DNA of 64,000 nucleotides from Halobacillus aidingensis (GTDB lineage Bacteria > Bacillota > Bacilli > Bacillales > Halobacillaceae), in the NCBI RefSeq assembly GCF_900104185.1, contig NZ_FNIZ01000016.1:1-64000 (forward strand). Reading direction: 5' to 3'. The translations under genes and the position numbers were made by a program. Of the stretch, positions 45,160 to 54,535 are shown piece by piece. Below the pieces are notes generated by a model. It had not been told where the DNA came from. It saw only the letters and a list, made by a program, of their open reading frames with translations, and made no database searches. The first letter of the stretch is position 1; the number at the start of each line of letters is the position of its first letter.

Positions 45160-46612
45160 GTTGATCACCACTTTCTGTCAAGATCCACGTATCTTTTCCT
45201 CCCCCACCCTGAGAGGAGTTCACAACAAGGGAGCCTTCTTTAAGAGCTACTCGTGATAACCCTCCAGGAAGTACATTCGTCTTTTCTCCATTCATGACAA
45301 ACACGCGTAAATCTACATGACATGGATAAAATCTACCTTCCTGATACGCAGGAGCCCTTGATAATTTAATGGTCGGTTGAGCGATATATTGATGAGGATT
45401 TTCTATAATTTTCTTCTTGAACGCCTCACGTTCACTTTCATCCGACTGCGGACCAATTAACATATCATACCCGCCTGACGCACCGACATTTTTCACAACC
45501 AGTTCATGAATGTGATCCAGCACATAATCCAGACGTTCAGGATCACTAAGGAAGTATGTTTCAACGTTCGGGATAATCGGATCTTCCCCAAGGTAGAAGC
45601 GGATCATATCAGGTACATAAACATACATCGCCTTGTCATCGGCAACGCCATTGCCTATGCCGTTAAGTATCGATACATTTCCTTTTCGATAAGCCCTGAG
45701 CAACCCGGGTACTCCGAGAGCAGAGTCAGGACGGAACGCTTCCGGATCAAGGAAATCATCGTCAATTCTTCTATAAATGATATCCACACGTTTTAACCCT
45801 TTGATGGTCTTCATGTAAACAACATCATCTTTGACAATCATATCTCTTCCTTCTACCAGTTCAATTCCCATCTGTTGAGCAAGAAAGACATGGTCATAAT
45901 AAGCAGAATTATAAATCCCCGGCGTCAATAAAACAGCGGTGGGCGATTTATGAGGGTTTGCATTGGCAGGCAGATGGCTGGTTACCGCCTGGTGAAGTTC
46001 TGACAACTGATGCTCCAATGTTTCGATAGAATGTTGGAAGAACAATTCGGGGTACACTTGTCTCATAACATACCGATTTTGGAAAACATAAGACATTCCT
46101 GAAGGATTACGCAAGTTATCTTCCAATACCCGGTATTGACCCTTTTCATCTCTAATTAAATCTACTCCTGCAAGGAATATATGGTTCCTTAAAGGGATAT
46201 CTATGCCACTGACTTGTTTGTTGTAGTAATAAGGATTGTTCTCGATCAACTCTCTCGGAATGACTCCCGCTTCTACAATTTCCTGATCATGATAAATATC
46301 TTCTAAAAAATTATTGAGCGCGGTCATCCGCTGCTTCATCCCTTTTTCAATCTCTTCCCAATCTTGCCTCGGAATGATGATCGGAACAAAGTCAAACGGC
46401 ATCGTTCTCTCTGTACCTCCTGTGTGGTTGTACACGGTGAATGTAATGCCTTGTCTAAGAAAATTAAGCTGAGCTGTTTCATGCTTTTTCATCAAATCGC
46501 GTTCTGTAAATTGATTGACCAGTTGATAAAACCATTGGTAGTGTTTCTTCGGCTCACCACCCTGTTTCATCATTTCATCAAAGTAAACACCCGTTTGATA
46601 ATTAGTTAGCAC
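45152..46612 (-). CDS. Circularly permuted type 2 ATP-grasp protein
   Basis: This 486-residue protein of the DUF404/DUF407 type is a predicted ATP-dependent amide ligase with a permuted ATP-grasp fold. Conserved stretches are LEDNLRNPSGMSYV, NGIGNGVADDKAMYVYVPDM and VVKNVGASGGYDMLIGP, which holds the ATP-binding lysine and glycine loop. The start is GTG with AGGAGAGG close upstream. It is the first gene of the operon, with alpha-E overlapping its end. The peptide product is unknown. Confidence 0.9.
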   Translation of the reverse strand: MLTNYQTGVYFDEMMKQGGEPKKHYQWFYQLVNQFTERDLMKKHETAQLNFLRQGITFTVYNHTGGTERTMPFDFVPIIIPRQDWEEIEKGMKQRMTALNNFLEDIYHDQEIVEAGVIPRELIENNPYYYNKQVSGIDIPLRNHIFLAGVDLIRDEKGQYRVLEDNLRNPSGMSYVFQNRYVMRQVYPELFFQHSIETLEHQLSELHQAVTSHLPANANPHKSPTAVLLTPGIYNSAYYDHVFLAQQMGIELVEGRDMIVKDDVVYMKTIKGLKRVDIIYRRIDDDFLDPEAFRPDSALGVPGLLRAYRKGNVSILNGIGNGVADDKAMYVYVPDMIRFYLGEDPIIPNVETYFLSDPERLDYVLDHIHELVVKNVGASGGYDMLIGPQSDESEREAFKKKIIENPHQYIAQPTIKLSRAPAYQEGRFYPCHVDLRVFVMNGEKTNVLPGGLSRVALKEGSLVVNSSQGGGGKDTWILTESGDQHA

Positions 46613-46731
46613 GACCTCTCCTCCATTCCTACTTACTACAAATCCTTTACCCTTAGTTTACTCCACCCACTCATAAATTGTAAGAAAATTTACACAACAA
46701 TTGTCGTTTCTTATGAGAGTTATTAAAGTAA

Positions 46732-47284
46732 ATGGCAAGATTGTGGAAGACTCTGTTTCGAGATTTTTGTGTAAGTGGATAGGGCTGCGGGGAATGACTC
46801 GCTTTCCGCGGGAGCGCGTTGAGCCTCCTCGGACTCCGTCCTGCGGGGTCTCACCTAGCACTCTTTTCCCGCAGGAGTCTCGCCATTCCCCTCCGCCCTT
46901 TTACCATGGAAGTGTCTCGAAACCATTTCTCGGAAACTCTGCTGGTATGCTCAAGCGAAGTGGATAATATAATACTCTCCCCAGTGTGAATCCGAATATG
47001 AAAGCTTGATATAGAGCGCTTTATTCCTGCATCTAAGTGAGGGTGGGAGACGCACCATTGTGGTAAAGGGGTTCGTTTCTCACATGCATCGAATGGGGTG
47101 GTTGGGAAGCTGCGAGACTCCCGTGGGAGAAGGAGATAGGCGAGATCCCGGAAGGCGATAGCCTGAGGAAGCTCGGCGCTCCCCCACAGGAAAGCGAGTG
47201 GCTTCTCAACCACCCCTGACTCCCATTCCGGCAAACACGAACCCCGGTTATCTCGAAATCGAGTCTTCCATAAACGGGAGCTTA
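46732..47284. repeat. Composite intergenic repeat R7, full copy
   Basis: This 553-bp copy runs from ATGGCAAGATTGTGGAAGAC to AAACGGGAGCTTA. The A domain has apical stem GGAC/GTCC at 46831-46841. The B domain has AGGC/GCCT at 47153-47164, different from R1-R4 but still paired. Both domains point outwards. It lies upstream of the ATP-grasp operon and downstream of the oxidoreductase gene. Confidence 0.87.
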
Positions 47285-47319
47285 AGTGAAAACTACGTAG
47301 AGGTTTTCTGATGAAAGAC

Positions 47320-47355
47320 GGACCAGCTCATCTGTTTTAAGGGATGAGCTGGTCC
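47320..47355 (-). terminator. Hairpin after the oxidoreductase gene
   Basis: GGACCAGCTCATC and GATGAGCTGGTCC make a perfect 13-bp stem with a 10-nt loop, 18 bp past the stop. On the minus strand only GTCTTTC follows, so the T run is weak. Confidence 0.7.
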
Positions 47356-47373
47356 GGTGGGAAATGGTAGACA

Positions 47374-48309
47374 TTATTTGATGTTGATGACAATTTTACC
47401 TTTGGCGTGGTGGGTTTCGCTGACGCTATGGGCTTCTTTTAGACCTTCCTCGCTGAGGTCGAAACGATGTCCGATGACAGATACTAAATCTCCTTCTTCC
47501 ATCATGGAAGCGAGTTTTGTCAGTTTCTCTCCGCTCGGCTCAAGCCAGACGAATCCTGCTTTCACTCCATGTTTGGCAGCGAGGTCTTCATCCGGTGGCT
47601 GGACAATGGACGGAAGACGCCCACCTTCTTTCAGGACAGAAAAGCTTTTTTCCTGGATTTCTCCACCAAGAGTATCAAGGACGATATCGTAATCACTTAA
47701 CACCTCTGAGAATTCCTCTTCTTTATAATTGATAAAACGATCGACACCCAGTTTCTCTACCCACTCCTGGTTCTTTCCACTGGCTGTCGCTGCTACATAA
47801 GCACCTTTTTGCTTCGCAATTTGAATGGCATAATGGCCGACACCACCTGACCCTGCATGTATGAGCACATGGTCTCCTTCCTGGATATCGCTAAAATCCA
47901 CTAAACATTGCCATGCAGTAAGTCCTGCCAATGGCACCGCTGCCGCTTCCTCAAAAGAAACGTTCTCAGGAAGATGTGCTAGAAGATGTTCATCCACTGC
48001 TGTGTACTCTGCATACGTTCCGAATCGTGTTGTATCCGGACGAGCAAAAACTCGATCTCCTACTTTGAAGTTTTCCACTGCAGAACCAATCTCTGCGACG
48101 ATTCCTGCAGCATCCCATCCTAAAATGATAGGAAAATCAAAGTCCAGCATTTCTTTTAAGTAACCTTCCCTAAGCTTCCAGTCGATGGGATTGATCGATG
48201 TTGCGTGCAATTCCACGATGACCTGGTTCTCATTTGGAACAGGAAAATCCACGTCTTTTTCTTTTAGTTGATTTCTATCTCCATATTGCTCAATAACAAT
48301 GGCTTTCAT
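47374..48309 (-). CDS. NADP-dependent medium-chain oxidoreductase (quinone reductase-like)
   Basis: This 311-residue protein belongs to the medium-chain dehydrogenase family without the structural zinc loop, like quinone oxidoreductases. Seen are an N-terminal GroES-like domain (SINPIDWKLREGYL, GWDAAGIVAEIG) and a Rossmann domain with HAGSGGVGHYAIQIAK. AAAAGGAG lies 10 nt before the ATG at 48309, and the longer frame upstream overlaps the divergent recQ and is not real. The substrate is unknown. Confidence 0.88.
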   Translation of the reverse strand: MKAIVIEQYGDRNQLKEKDVDFPVPNENQVIVELHATSINPIDWKLREGYLKEMLDFDFPIILGWDAAGIVAEIGSAVENFKVGDRVFARPDTTRFGTYAEYTAVDEHLLAHLPENVSFEEAAAVPLAGLTAWQCLVDFSDIQEGDHVLIHAGSGGVGHYAIQIAKQKGAYVAATASGKNQEWVEKLGVDRFINYKEEEFSEVLSDYDIVLDTLGGEIQEKSFSVLKEGGRLPSIVQPPDEDLAAKHGVKAGFVWLEPSGEKLTKLASMMEEGDLVSVIGHRFDLSEEGLKEAHSVSETHHAKGKIVINIK

Positions 48310-48421
48310 ATTATAATCGCTCCTTTTAAGAGGTATGACTTCTATAGTTTTCCCCACAGTTTTCACGTGAAACATGATAAGATGTGGAAGAAAGAAGATT
48401 ATGTATAAAAGGATGATCACG

Positions 48422-50563
48422 ATGATTCAACAGGCCGAAAAAATTCTCCACCAATACTACGGTTATTCCTCGTTCCGCCCTGGTCAAAAAGAGGCCATTA
48501 CTCATGTTTTAGATCAAAAGAACACACTGGCCGTCATGCCGACAGGAGGCGGAAAATCCCTCTGCTATCAAATCCCCGGACTCACTTTGCAAGGAACAGC
48601 GATCATCATATCCCCCTTGATTTCTTTGATGAAAGACCAAGTGGATGCCCTCCATTCCTATGGGGTGGCCGCTACTTATATTAATAGCTCCCTTTCTCAT
48701 ACAGAGCAGCAACAAAGGCTGCGGGATATGGAAAACGGCCGCTATTCCTTTGTGTATGTCGCTCCTGAACGGTTTGACTCACCCAACTTTTTGGCCGCTA
48801 TCAACAGCATTCCCCTTTCGTTGATTGCCTTTGATGAAGCGCACTGTATTTCCCAATGGGGACATGACTTCCGTCCAAGCTACCGATCGATTGTTCCTAC
48901 CTTGAAAAAAGTTGCAAACCTTCCTGTCCTTATGGCTCTAACCGCTACCGCGACCCAGGAAGTAATTAAGGACATTAAAGAGTTGATCGATGTCGAGGAT
49001 ACAAACGTCATTAATACTGGATTCGCAAGGGACAACTTATCTTTTCGTATTATCAAAGGCCGTGACAAACGAGAATTCATCAGCGAATATTTGACTCAGA
49101 TTCCCAATGAATCCGGCATCATCTATACAGCCACACGAAAAGATGCTGACCAGCTTCATTACCTTTTAACGAAAAAAGGATTTGCTGCTGGAAAATATCA
49201 CGCAGGAATGACAGAGCATCAAAGAAAGCAAGCACAGATGGATTTCGTTCAGGATGAAATCACCACGATGATTGCAACCAACGCCTTCGGGATGGGCATC
49301 GATAAATCAAATGTCCGTTATGTTATTCACTATTCCATGCCGATGAATATTGAATCTTATTACCAGGAAGCTGGTCGTGCCGGCCGTGATGGTGAGCCTG
49401 GTGATTGTGTATTGCTCTTTTCAAGTCAGGATATCAACCTGCAACGGTTTTTGATCGACCAGTCACCAAATGAAGAAAAGAAAAAGGATGAGTACACGAA
49501 ACTCCAGGCGATGGTGAATTATTGCCATACCCACTCCTGTTTGCAGCAATACATTCTTGACTATTTTGATGATCCGACAGAATCCGAGCCTTGTGGTAAA
49601 TGTACGAATTGCACCCACGATGGTGAAGAGCAGGATATGACAAAAGAAGCGCAAATGGTATTATCCTGTGTGAAACGTATGGGCGAAAGGTTCGGAGCCG
49701 GCCTGACAGCGAAGGTACTCAAAGGTTCTTCTGACCAAAAAGTGAAACAGTTTCGATTCCAAGATTTATCGACCTATGGCATTATGCCGAATTATACAGA
49801 AAAAGAATTAACTCGATTCATTCAGTTTTTAACGGCGGAAGGCTACCTATCGACAGGCGAAGGACGTTATCCTTCATTAAAGTTGACGAATGAAGCCGTT
49901 TCTGTCATTAAAGGCAACCAGCCTGTTCTTATGCTTGTTGAATCCACAACGAAAAAACAGAAAACCGAATACAATGAGCAATACTTCGAAGAGTTGCGAC
50001 AGTTACGTAAATCGATTGCAGATGAAAGCAACCTTCCCCCTTACGTCATCTTCTCTGATGCCACACTCAAAGACTTGACCATCTATCTCCCAGAAAGCAA
50101 AGAAGAGATGATGAACATCAAAGGAATAGGGGAGCAGAAATTCGAGAAGTATGGAGAACAGTTTCTTGAGAAATTACGACCTTGGGCACAAGAGACGGAG
50201 ACGAAGCCTACGCCGGTTCGTTCGACCGAACCTTCAATCCAACAGAAAGACCCGTTTGATGACCGCCCCAGTCACCATATTTCTTACGACCTTTGGATAC
50301 AAGGAAATGATGTGAAAGACATAGCCAAAGAAAGGGGTATAGGCAAACAAACGATTGAGAACCATATTTTCCGAGCTGGAAAAGAAGGAAATGAGATCGA
50401 TTGGAGCCGATGGTTTGATGAAGAACAAGAAAGCAACATTGTGCAGGCCTATGATCAAATGGAGGAACATAAATTGAAACCCTTGAAAGAATCTCTGCCT
50501 GAGGGGTATTCCTACTCTATGATCAAGGCCGTCCTTGTGAAGCATAACTTGATGGATGAATGA
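48422..50563 (+). CDS. recQ: ATP-dependent DNA helicase RecQ
   Basis: This 713-residue 3'-5' helicase acts in recombination and fork repair. Walker A is MPTGGGKSLCYQ (41-46) and the DEAH box is at 138-141, followed by the RecQ-specific HCISQWGHDFRPSY. The helicase C domain has QEAGRAGRDGEPG. A zinc-binding RQC part carries CGKCTNC, and an HRDC domain (about 515-580) and a C-terminal helix-turn-helix extension follow, as in Bacillus RecQ. AAAGGATG precedes the ATG at 48422. kynU starts 19 bp downstream. Confidence 0.94.
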   Translation: MIQQAEKILHQYYGYSSFRPGQKEAITHVLDQKNTLAVMPTGGGKSLCYQIPGLTLQGTAIIISPLISLMKDQVDALHSYGVAATYINSSLSHTEQQQRLRDMENGRYSFVYVAPERFDSPNFLAAINSIPLSLIAFDEAHCISQWGHDFRPSYRSIVPTLKKVANLPVLMALTATATQEVIKDIKELIDVEDTNVINTGFARDNLSFRIIKGRDKREFISEYLTQIPNESGIIYTATRKDADQLHYLLTKKGFAAGKYHAGMTEHQRKQAQMDFVQDEITTMIATNAFGMGIDKSNVRYVIHYSMPMNIESYYQEAGRAGRDGEPGDCVLLFSSQDINLQRFLIDQSPNEEKKKDEYTKLQAMVNYCHTHSCLQQYILDYFDDPTESEPCGKCTNCTHDGEEQDMTKEAQMVLSCVKRMGERFGAGLTAKVLKGSSDQKVKQFRFQDLSTYGIMPNYTEKELTRFIQFLTAEGYLSTGEGRYPSLKLTNEAVSVIKGNQPVLMLVESTTKKQKTEYNEQYFEELRQLRKSIADESNLPPYVIFSDATLKDLTIYLPESKEEMMNIKGIGEQKFEKYGEQFLEKLRPWAQETETKPTPVRSTEPSIQQKDPFDDRPSHHISYDLWIQGNDVKDIAKERGIGKQTIENHIFRAGKEGNEIDWSRWFDEEQESNIVQAYDQMEEHKLKPLKESLPEGYSYSMIKAVLVKHNLMDE

Positions 50564-50582
50564 TAGTTGAGGAGGAAGATTT

Positions 50583-51860
50583 ATGACTAAACCTGTAATC
50601 TCAAGAGAAGATGTAAAAGCATTGGACCAACATGACCCGCTTCAACCTTTCAAACGTGAATTTTACCAAGAAAGATTTTATTACATGGATGGAAATTCCC
50701 TAGGTCTGCTTTCGAAACGTTCTGAAGAAACCCTCTCAACCTCCCTGAATGATTGGAAGAAACATGCCATCGGAGGATGGACCGAAGGAGAAGAACCTTG
50801 GTTTTACATGTCAGAAAAAATCGGGGCACTGACTGCTCCTCTCATCGGGGCGAAACCAGAAGAAGTCATCAATACCGGTTCTATTACATCAAATATTCAT
50901 CAGTTGCTGGCGACGTTTTATAAGCCAGAAGGAAAACGGACGAAAATCCTCGCAGATGAACTAAACTTCCCGTCTGACATTCACGCCATGAAGAGCCAAA
51001 TCAAATGGCACGGGTTAGACCCGGAAGAACACTTGATTCGTGTCCAAAGTGTGGATGGCTATACGTTATCGGAAGATACCATCATCAAAGAAATGGACGA
51101 AGACATCGCTGTACTTCTCCTGCCTTCCGTTTTATATCGTAGTGGCCAACTGCTCGATATTGAAAAAATAACAAGGGCAGCTCATGAATATGGCATCATC
51201 GTTGGCTTTGACCTTGCCCACTCGATCGGTGCTCTTCCTCACCGCTTGAACGAATGGGGCGTCGACTTTGCTGTCTGGTGTACGTATAAGTATTTGAACA
51301 GTGGACCTGGCGGGGTCGGCGGACTGTATGTGAACAAAAAACACCTCGGCAAAAGCCCAGGACTTGCAGGTTGGTTCAGTTCGGACAAAGACAAGCAGTT
51401 CGATATGAGCCACGAACTAACTCCTGCAGAAACCGCAGGAGCATTCCAAATCGGAACGCCTCATGTGCTCAGTTCAGCGCCTCTCATAGGGTCATTGGAA
51501 CTTTTTGAAGAAGCGGGCATTCAACAGATTAGAGAAAAATCACTAAAGCTCACTCGTTTACTGATGGACCTTATCCACCAGGAGCTTTCAGGTTATGGCT
51601 TCAAAATCGGCAACCCTTTGAATGATGAAAGCCGTGGAGGCCATGTCTGTCTCGTCCATGACGAGGCGGCAAGTATCTGTAAAGCATTAAAACAAGAAGC
51701 CATCATTCCCGACTTCCGTTCACCGAATGTCATCCGCCTTGCCCCGATCGCTTTTTATACGTCTTACGAAGATGTGTATGACGTCGTGTTACGCTTGAAA
51801 GACATCATGGAGAATGAAAAACAAAAGCAATTCAAAAATGAAAGAGACACCATCGCCTAA
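50583..51860 (+). CDS. kynU: Kynureninase
   Basis: This 425-residue PLP enzyme splits kynurenine into anthranilate and alanine. The PLP lysine lies in [20 protein letters not shown] (about residue 239). [11 protein letters not shown] and [12 protein letters not shown] (the Asp that pairs with the cofactor ring) are characteristic. GAGGAGG lies 6 nt before the ATG. It is followed 14 bp later by kynB. No tryptophan dioxygenase (kynA) is present in the window. Confidence 0.94.
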   Translation: MTKPVISREDVKALDQHDPLQPFKREFYQERFYYMDGNSLGLLSKRSEETLSTSLNDWKKHAIGGWTEGEEPWFYMSEKIGALTAPLIGAKPEEVINTGSITSNIHQLLATFYKPEGKRTKILADELNFPSDIHAMKSQIKWHGLDPEEHLIRVQSVDGYTLSEDTIIKEMDEDIAVLLLPSVLYRSGQLLDIEKITRAAHEYGIIVGFDLAHSIGALPHRLNEWGVDFAVWCTYKYLNSGPGGVGGLYVNKKHLGKSPGLAGWFSSDKDKQFDMSHELTPAETAGAFQIGTPHVLSSAPLIGSLELFEEAGIQQIREKSLKLTRLLMDLIHQELSGYGFKIGNPLNDESRGGHVCLVHDEAASICKALKQEAIIPDFRSPNVIRLAPIAFYTSYEDVYDVVLRLKDIMENEKQKQFKNERDTIA

Positions 51861-51874
51861 GGAGGTTTGTGATA

Positions 51875-52504
51875 ATGAAATTTATCGATATTACAATGCC
51901 ACTGAACAATGATACGCCTCCCTGGCCGGGAGACGAGCCGTTTGAATACAAGCTGACGTGGTCCATGGAAGATACGGGATCGGTCAATGTCGGCCAATTC
52001 AAAGGCAGCAACCATATTGGGACCCACGTGGATGCCCCCTATCACTATGATTCAGCTGGCTTAAAAATCGCAGATCTTCCCGTCGATCGATTTTCCGGTC
52101 AAGCTCTGGTCGTTTCCGTAAAAGATGACCCTGTCATCACTAAAAAGCTGTTGGAAGGCGTAGACTTGAGTCAGGTAAGTAAAGTTTTGTTCCATACGGA
52201 CAGTTGGAAAGACCGCACCCGCTTCCCTGATCATTACACGGTCATCGGTGATGATGTAGGTCCATTTTTAAAAAAGCAAGGCATCGACCTTATCGGCATC
52301 GATACTCCTTCTGTTGACCCTGAAACAAGTAAAGAGTTGAAAGGCCATCACACGCTGTACCAGAATGATATCCTGATTCTTGAAGGGATTGATCTTTCTC
52401 AGGTGTCGCAAGGAGTTTATGAGCTTTTTGCTTTTCCATTAAAAATGGAGCAAGCCGACGGCAGCCCCGTCCGCGCCGTCTTACGAACCATCGAAGCATC
52501 CTAG
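51875..52504 (+). CDS. kynB: Kynurenine formamidase
   Basis: This 209-residue cyclase-family metal hydrolase converts N-formylkynurenine to kynurenine. The metal-binding HIGTHVDAPYHYD motif (about residues 50-62) and ITMPLNNDTPPWPGD at the N-terminus are diagnostic. AAGGAGG lies 9 nt before the ATG at 51875, and a GTG six bases earlier is less likely. It is the second gene of kynU-kynB. Confidence 0.93.
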   Translation: MKFIDITMPLNNDTPPWPGDEPFEYKLTWSMEDTGSVNVGQFKGSNHIGTHVDAPYHYDSAGLKIADLPVDRFSGQALVVSVKDDPVITKKLLEGVDLSQVSKVLFHTDSWKDRTRFPDHYTVIGDDVGPFLKKQGIDLIGIDTPSVDPETSKELKGHHTLYQNDILILEGIDLSQVSQGVYELFAFPLKMEQADGSPVRAVLRTIEAS

Positions 52505-52566
52505 CCTCAAATAAACATCCCGTAATCAAGTTTTCAAAGATACTGACATATAGCTGAAGATTTTGT

Positions 52567-52603
52567 ACTAAAAACACCTAGGGATCCCCTAGGTGTTTTT
52601 AGT
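52567..52603. terminator. Bidirectional terminator between kynB and the BCCT gene
   Basis: An exceptionally long perfect stem of 17 bp (ACTAAAAACACCTAGGG and its complement) with a 3-nt loop lies between convergent genes, with A/T runs inside the stem ends. Confidence 0.92.
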
Positions 52604-52614
52604 GTAAGCCTATA

Positions 52615-54141
52615 TTATTTCTTCGTGATTCGTTGGTCGATCGCCATCTTCTTCGCTACTTTTGGTGCGAGCCAAATCATTGGCAGTAGAAGAATGGATA
52701 CTGGAACAGCTGTGACGACAATGAAGTTTTGCAGCTGTGTAATCCCACTGTCTCCTGTAATTAACAGAATCACAGCGATCGCGCCCATCAATACGGCCCA
52801 GAAGATTCTAAGCCAGCTTTGTGGGTTTCCTTCTCCTGTGACAGCCATGGCAATCGTGTAGGACATGGAGTCACTCGTCGTTACGACAAATAGGATCGTT
52901 AGAAGCAAGAATAGCGGCGAAATCACGCTTGCCAATGGGAACTGTTCTGTAATGGCAAACATGGCTGCCGGGTTGCCTGCTTCATTCAGTGCGTTGGATA
53001 CAGAACCAGGATTGTTCAATTCAAAGAAGATTCCGGATCCACCTAGGACTGTAAACCAGAACGTAGAAATAACAGGAGCAAAAACAGATACGGCAATGAT
53101 GATCTCTCTTATTGTCCGGCCTCTTGAAATACGGCTGACAAGAATGGCCATCATCGGTCCATACCCGATGAACCAGCCCCAGAAGAATACGGTCCATAGA
53201 GATAGCCAACCTTCATCTCCTCGATACGTACTCATAGGAATGAATTGATCAACATAATAACCAAATCCTGCTAAGAAGTGGTCGATGATAAAACCACCTG
53301 GTCCAAAGATGACGATGAACGCCATTAGCCCAATGGCCATGCGGACGTTGAAGCTACTTAAAAATTGTATCCCTTTATATAAACCAGTGACTGCTGAAAT
53401 CGTCGAGATGATTACAACGGCAAAAATAATGGAAAACTGTGTGCTGAACTGATTAGGTATCCCGAAAATTTCCTGAAGTCCGTAGCTCGCTTGCAGACCA
53501 AGGAAACCAATTGGACCGATCGTCCCTGCCGCCACAGCAATGACGGAGAAGGCATCAATGATCGTCCCTATCCAACTGTGGCGTAATTTTTCGCCGAAAA
53601 TCGGATACAGCAACGTTCTAGGCTTCATTGGCATTCCTTTATGATAGTGACCGTACATCATGACAACCGCACTAATCGTACCAAGAATAGCCCATGCCAG
53701 GAATCCCCAGTGCATAAAGCTTTGCGCGAGGGCCGGGTTGATTGCTGCTTCTGTCCCGGCTTCAATTCCAGACTGAGACGGGGGTACAGTCAAAAAGTGC
53801 CACATCGGTTCAGCGGCAGCCCAGAAAACACCTCCGCCGGCCAACAGTGTTGCCATAATGATGGATAGCCATTTGTATAATCCCAGTTCAGGCTTTTCCA
53901 TATCCCCCATTCTTATTTTTCCATAACGTGAAAAGGCTAAATATAATCCAACAAAGAATGTGGCAAGCATGAGCACTTGCCAAAAAGCACCGAAGTACTT
54001 GGCTGACCATGCGAAGCTTTCACTAACGATCATTTCAATCAAATCAATATCAATGAGTGCAAGAATAACGAAAAGGACTAATAATCCTCCACTTATTACA
54101 AATACCGGCCAGTCAATACGGCCTGATGTTTTATTTTCCAT
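52615..54141 (-). CDS. BCCT-family transporter (betaine/choline/carnitine type)
   Basis: This 508-residue protein has twelve predicted helices, and the BCCT hallmark region is recognisable as VFFWGWFIGYGPMMAILVS followed by RISRGRTIREI. The usual aromatic WGWW...WSP box of betaine carriers is changed (WGWFIGYGP), and TM3 reads AGGGVFWAAAEPMWHF, so the substrate may not be glycine betaine. AAAGGAG lies before the ATG at 54141. It is convergent with kynB, and the placement suggests no functional link. Confidence 0.88.
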   Translation of the reverse strand: MENKTSGRIDWPVFVISGGLLVLFVILALIDIDLIEMIVSESFAWSAKYFGAFWQVLMLATFFVGLYLAFSRYGKIRMGDMEKPELGLYKWLSIIMATLLAGGGVFWAAAEPMWHFLTVPPSQSGIEAGTEAAINPALAQSFMHWGFLAWAILGTISAVVMMYGHYHKGMPMKPRTLLYPIFGEKLRHSWIGTIIDAFSVIAVAAGTIGPIGFLGLQASYGLQEIFGIPNQFSTQFSIIFAVVIISTISAVTGLYKGIQFLSSFNVRMAIGLMAFIVIFGPGGFIIDHFLAGFGYYVDQFIPMSTYRGDEGWLSLWTVFFWGWFIGYGPMMAILVSRISRGRTIREIIIAVSVFAPVISTFWFTVLGGSGIFFELNNPGSVSNALNEAGNPAAMFAITEQFPLASVISPLFLLLTILFVVTTSDSMSYTIAMAVTGEGNPQSWLRIFWAVLMGAIAVILLITGDSGITQLQNFIVVTAVPVSILLLPMIWLAPKVAKKMAIDQRITKK

Positions 54142-54263
54142 AGTTGTCTCCTTTAATTCATAATGTGTTTGAATGCACAATTTACAACTTTATCACTCTT
54201 TTTATTATGGTGTAAAGATATTTCCTTTATCCTTTAGAGAAATGATTTTTGAGAAGAACGGCA

Positions 54264-54295
54264 TAAAAAAAGCGATCCCTAGCAAGAGATCGCTT
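54264..54295 (-). terminator. Intrinsic terminator of the small zinc-ribbon gene
   Basis: AAGCGATC (54270-54277) and GATCGCTT (54288-54295), extended inwards, are followed on the minus strand by TTTTTT. It starts 4 bp past the stop of the 57-residue gene. Confidence 0.88.
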
Positions 54296-54299
54296 CTCT

Positions 54300-54473
54300 T
54301 TAATCTTCTGTGGACTCTACCTTATGATCTTCCTGTATGTTCTGACATTCCTTACAAAGATTAATTTCTCGCTCTTCTTTGATCTGAAGCGGTTTGCCAC
54401 AACGCTGGCACTCATCATAGTTATTCGGATTTGTTTGAAATCCCGGCATTTCATTACTTCCATCGTTATACAT
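54300..54473 (-). CDS. Small zinc-ribbon protein, 57 residues
   Basis: This short gene reads on the minus strand from the ATG at 54473 to TAA at 54300-54302. The protein has two CxxC knuckles: C22-Q-R-C25 and C40-K-E-C43, a treble-clef/zinc-ribbon spacing of 14 residues. A polar N-terminus (MYNDGSNEMPGFQTNP) and an acidic tail (HKVESTED) flank them. GGAG lies about 10 nt upstream, and a good terminator follows, so it is a complete single-gene unit. An overlapping frame of about 60 codons is a shadow. The function is unknown. Confidence 0.75.
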   Translation of the reverse strand: MYNDGSNEMPGFQTNPNNYDECQRCGKPLQIKEEREINLCKECQNIQEDHKVESTED

Positions 54474-54535
54474 ACAAGTTCATCTCCTTTTTCTTTCACC
54501 TTTTCTTTTCTTATTCCCTATTCGCTTTTCGTTAA

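Noticed and set aside
48310-48420. N-terminal extension of the oxidoreductase to 48420
   Set aside because: It overlaps the divergent recQ leader, and the RBS and family N-terminus support the ATG at 48309.
54317-54499. 60-codon minus-strand frame
   Set aside because: It overlaps, in another phase, the better-supported zinc-ribbon gene (54300-54473), which has paired CxxC motifs, an RBS and a terminator.
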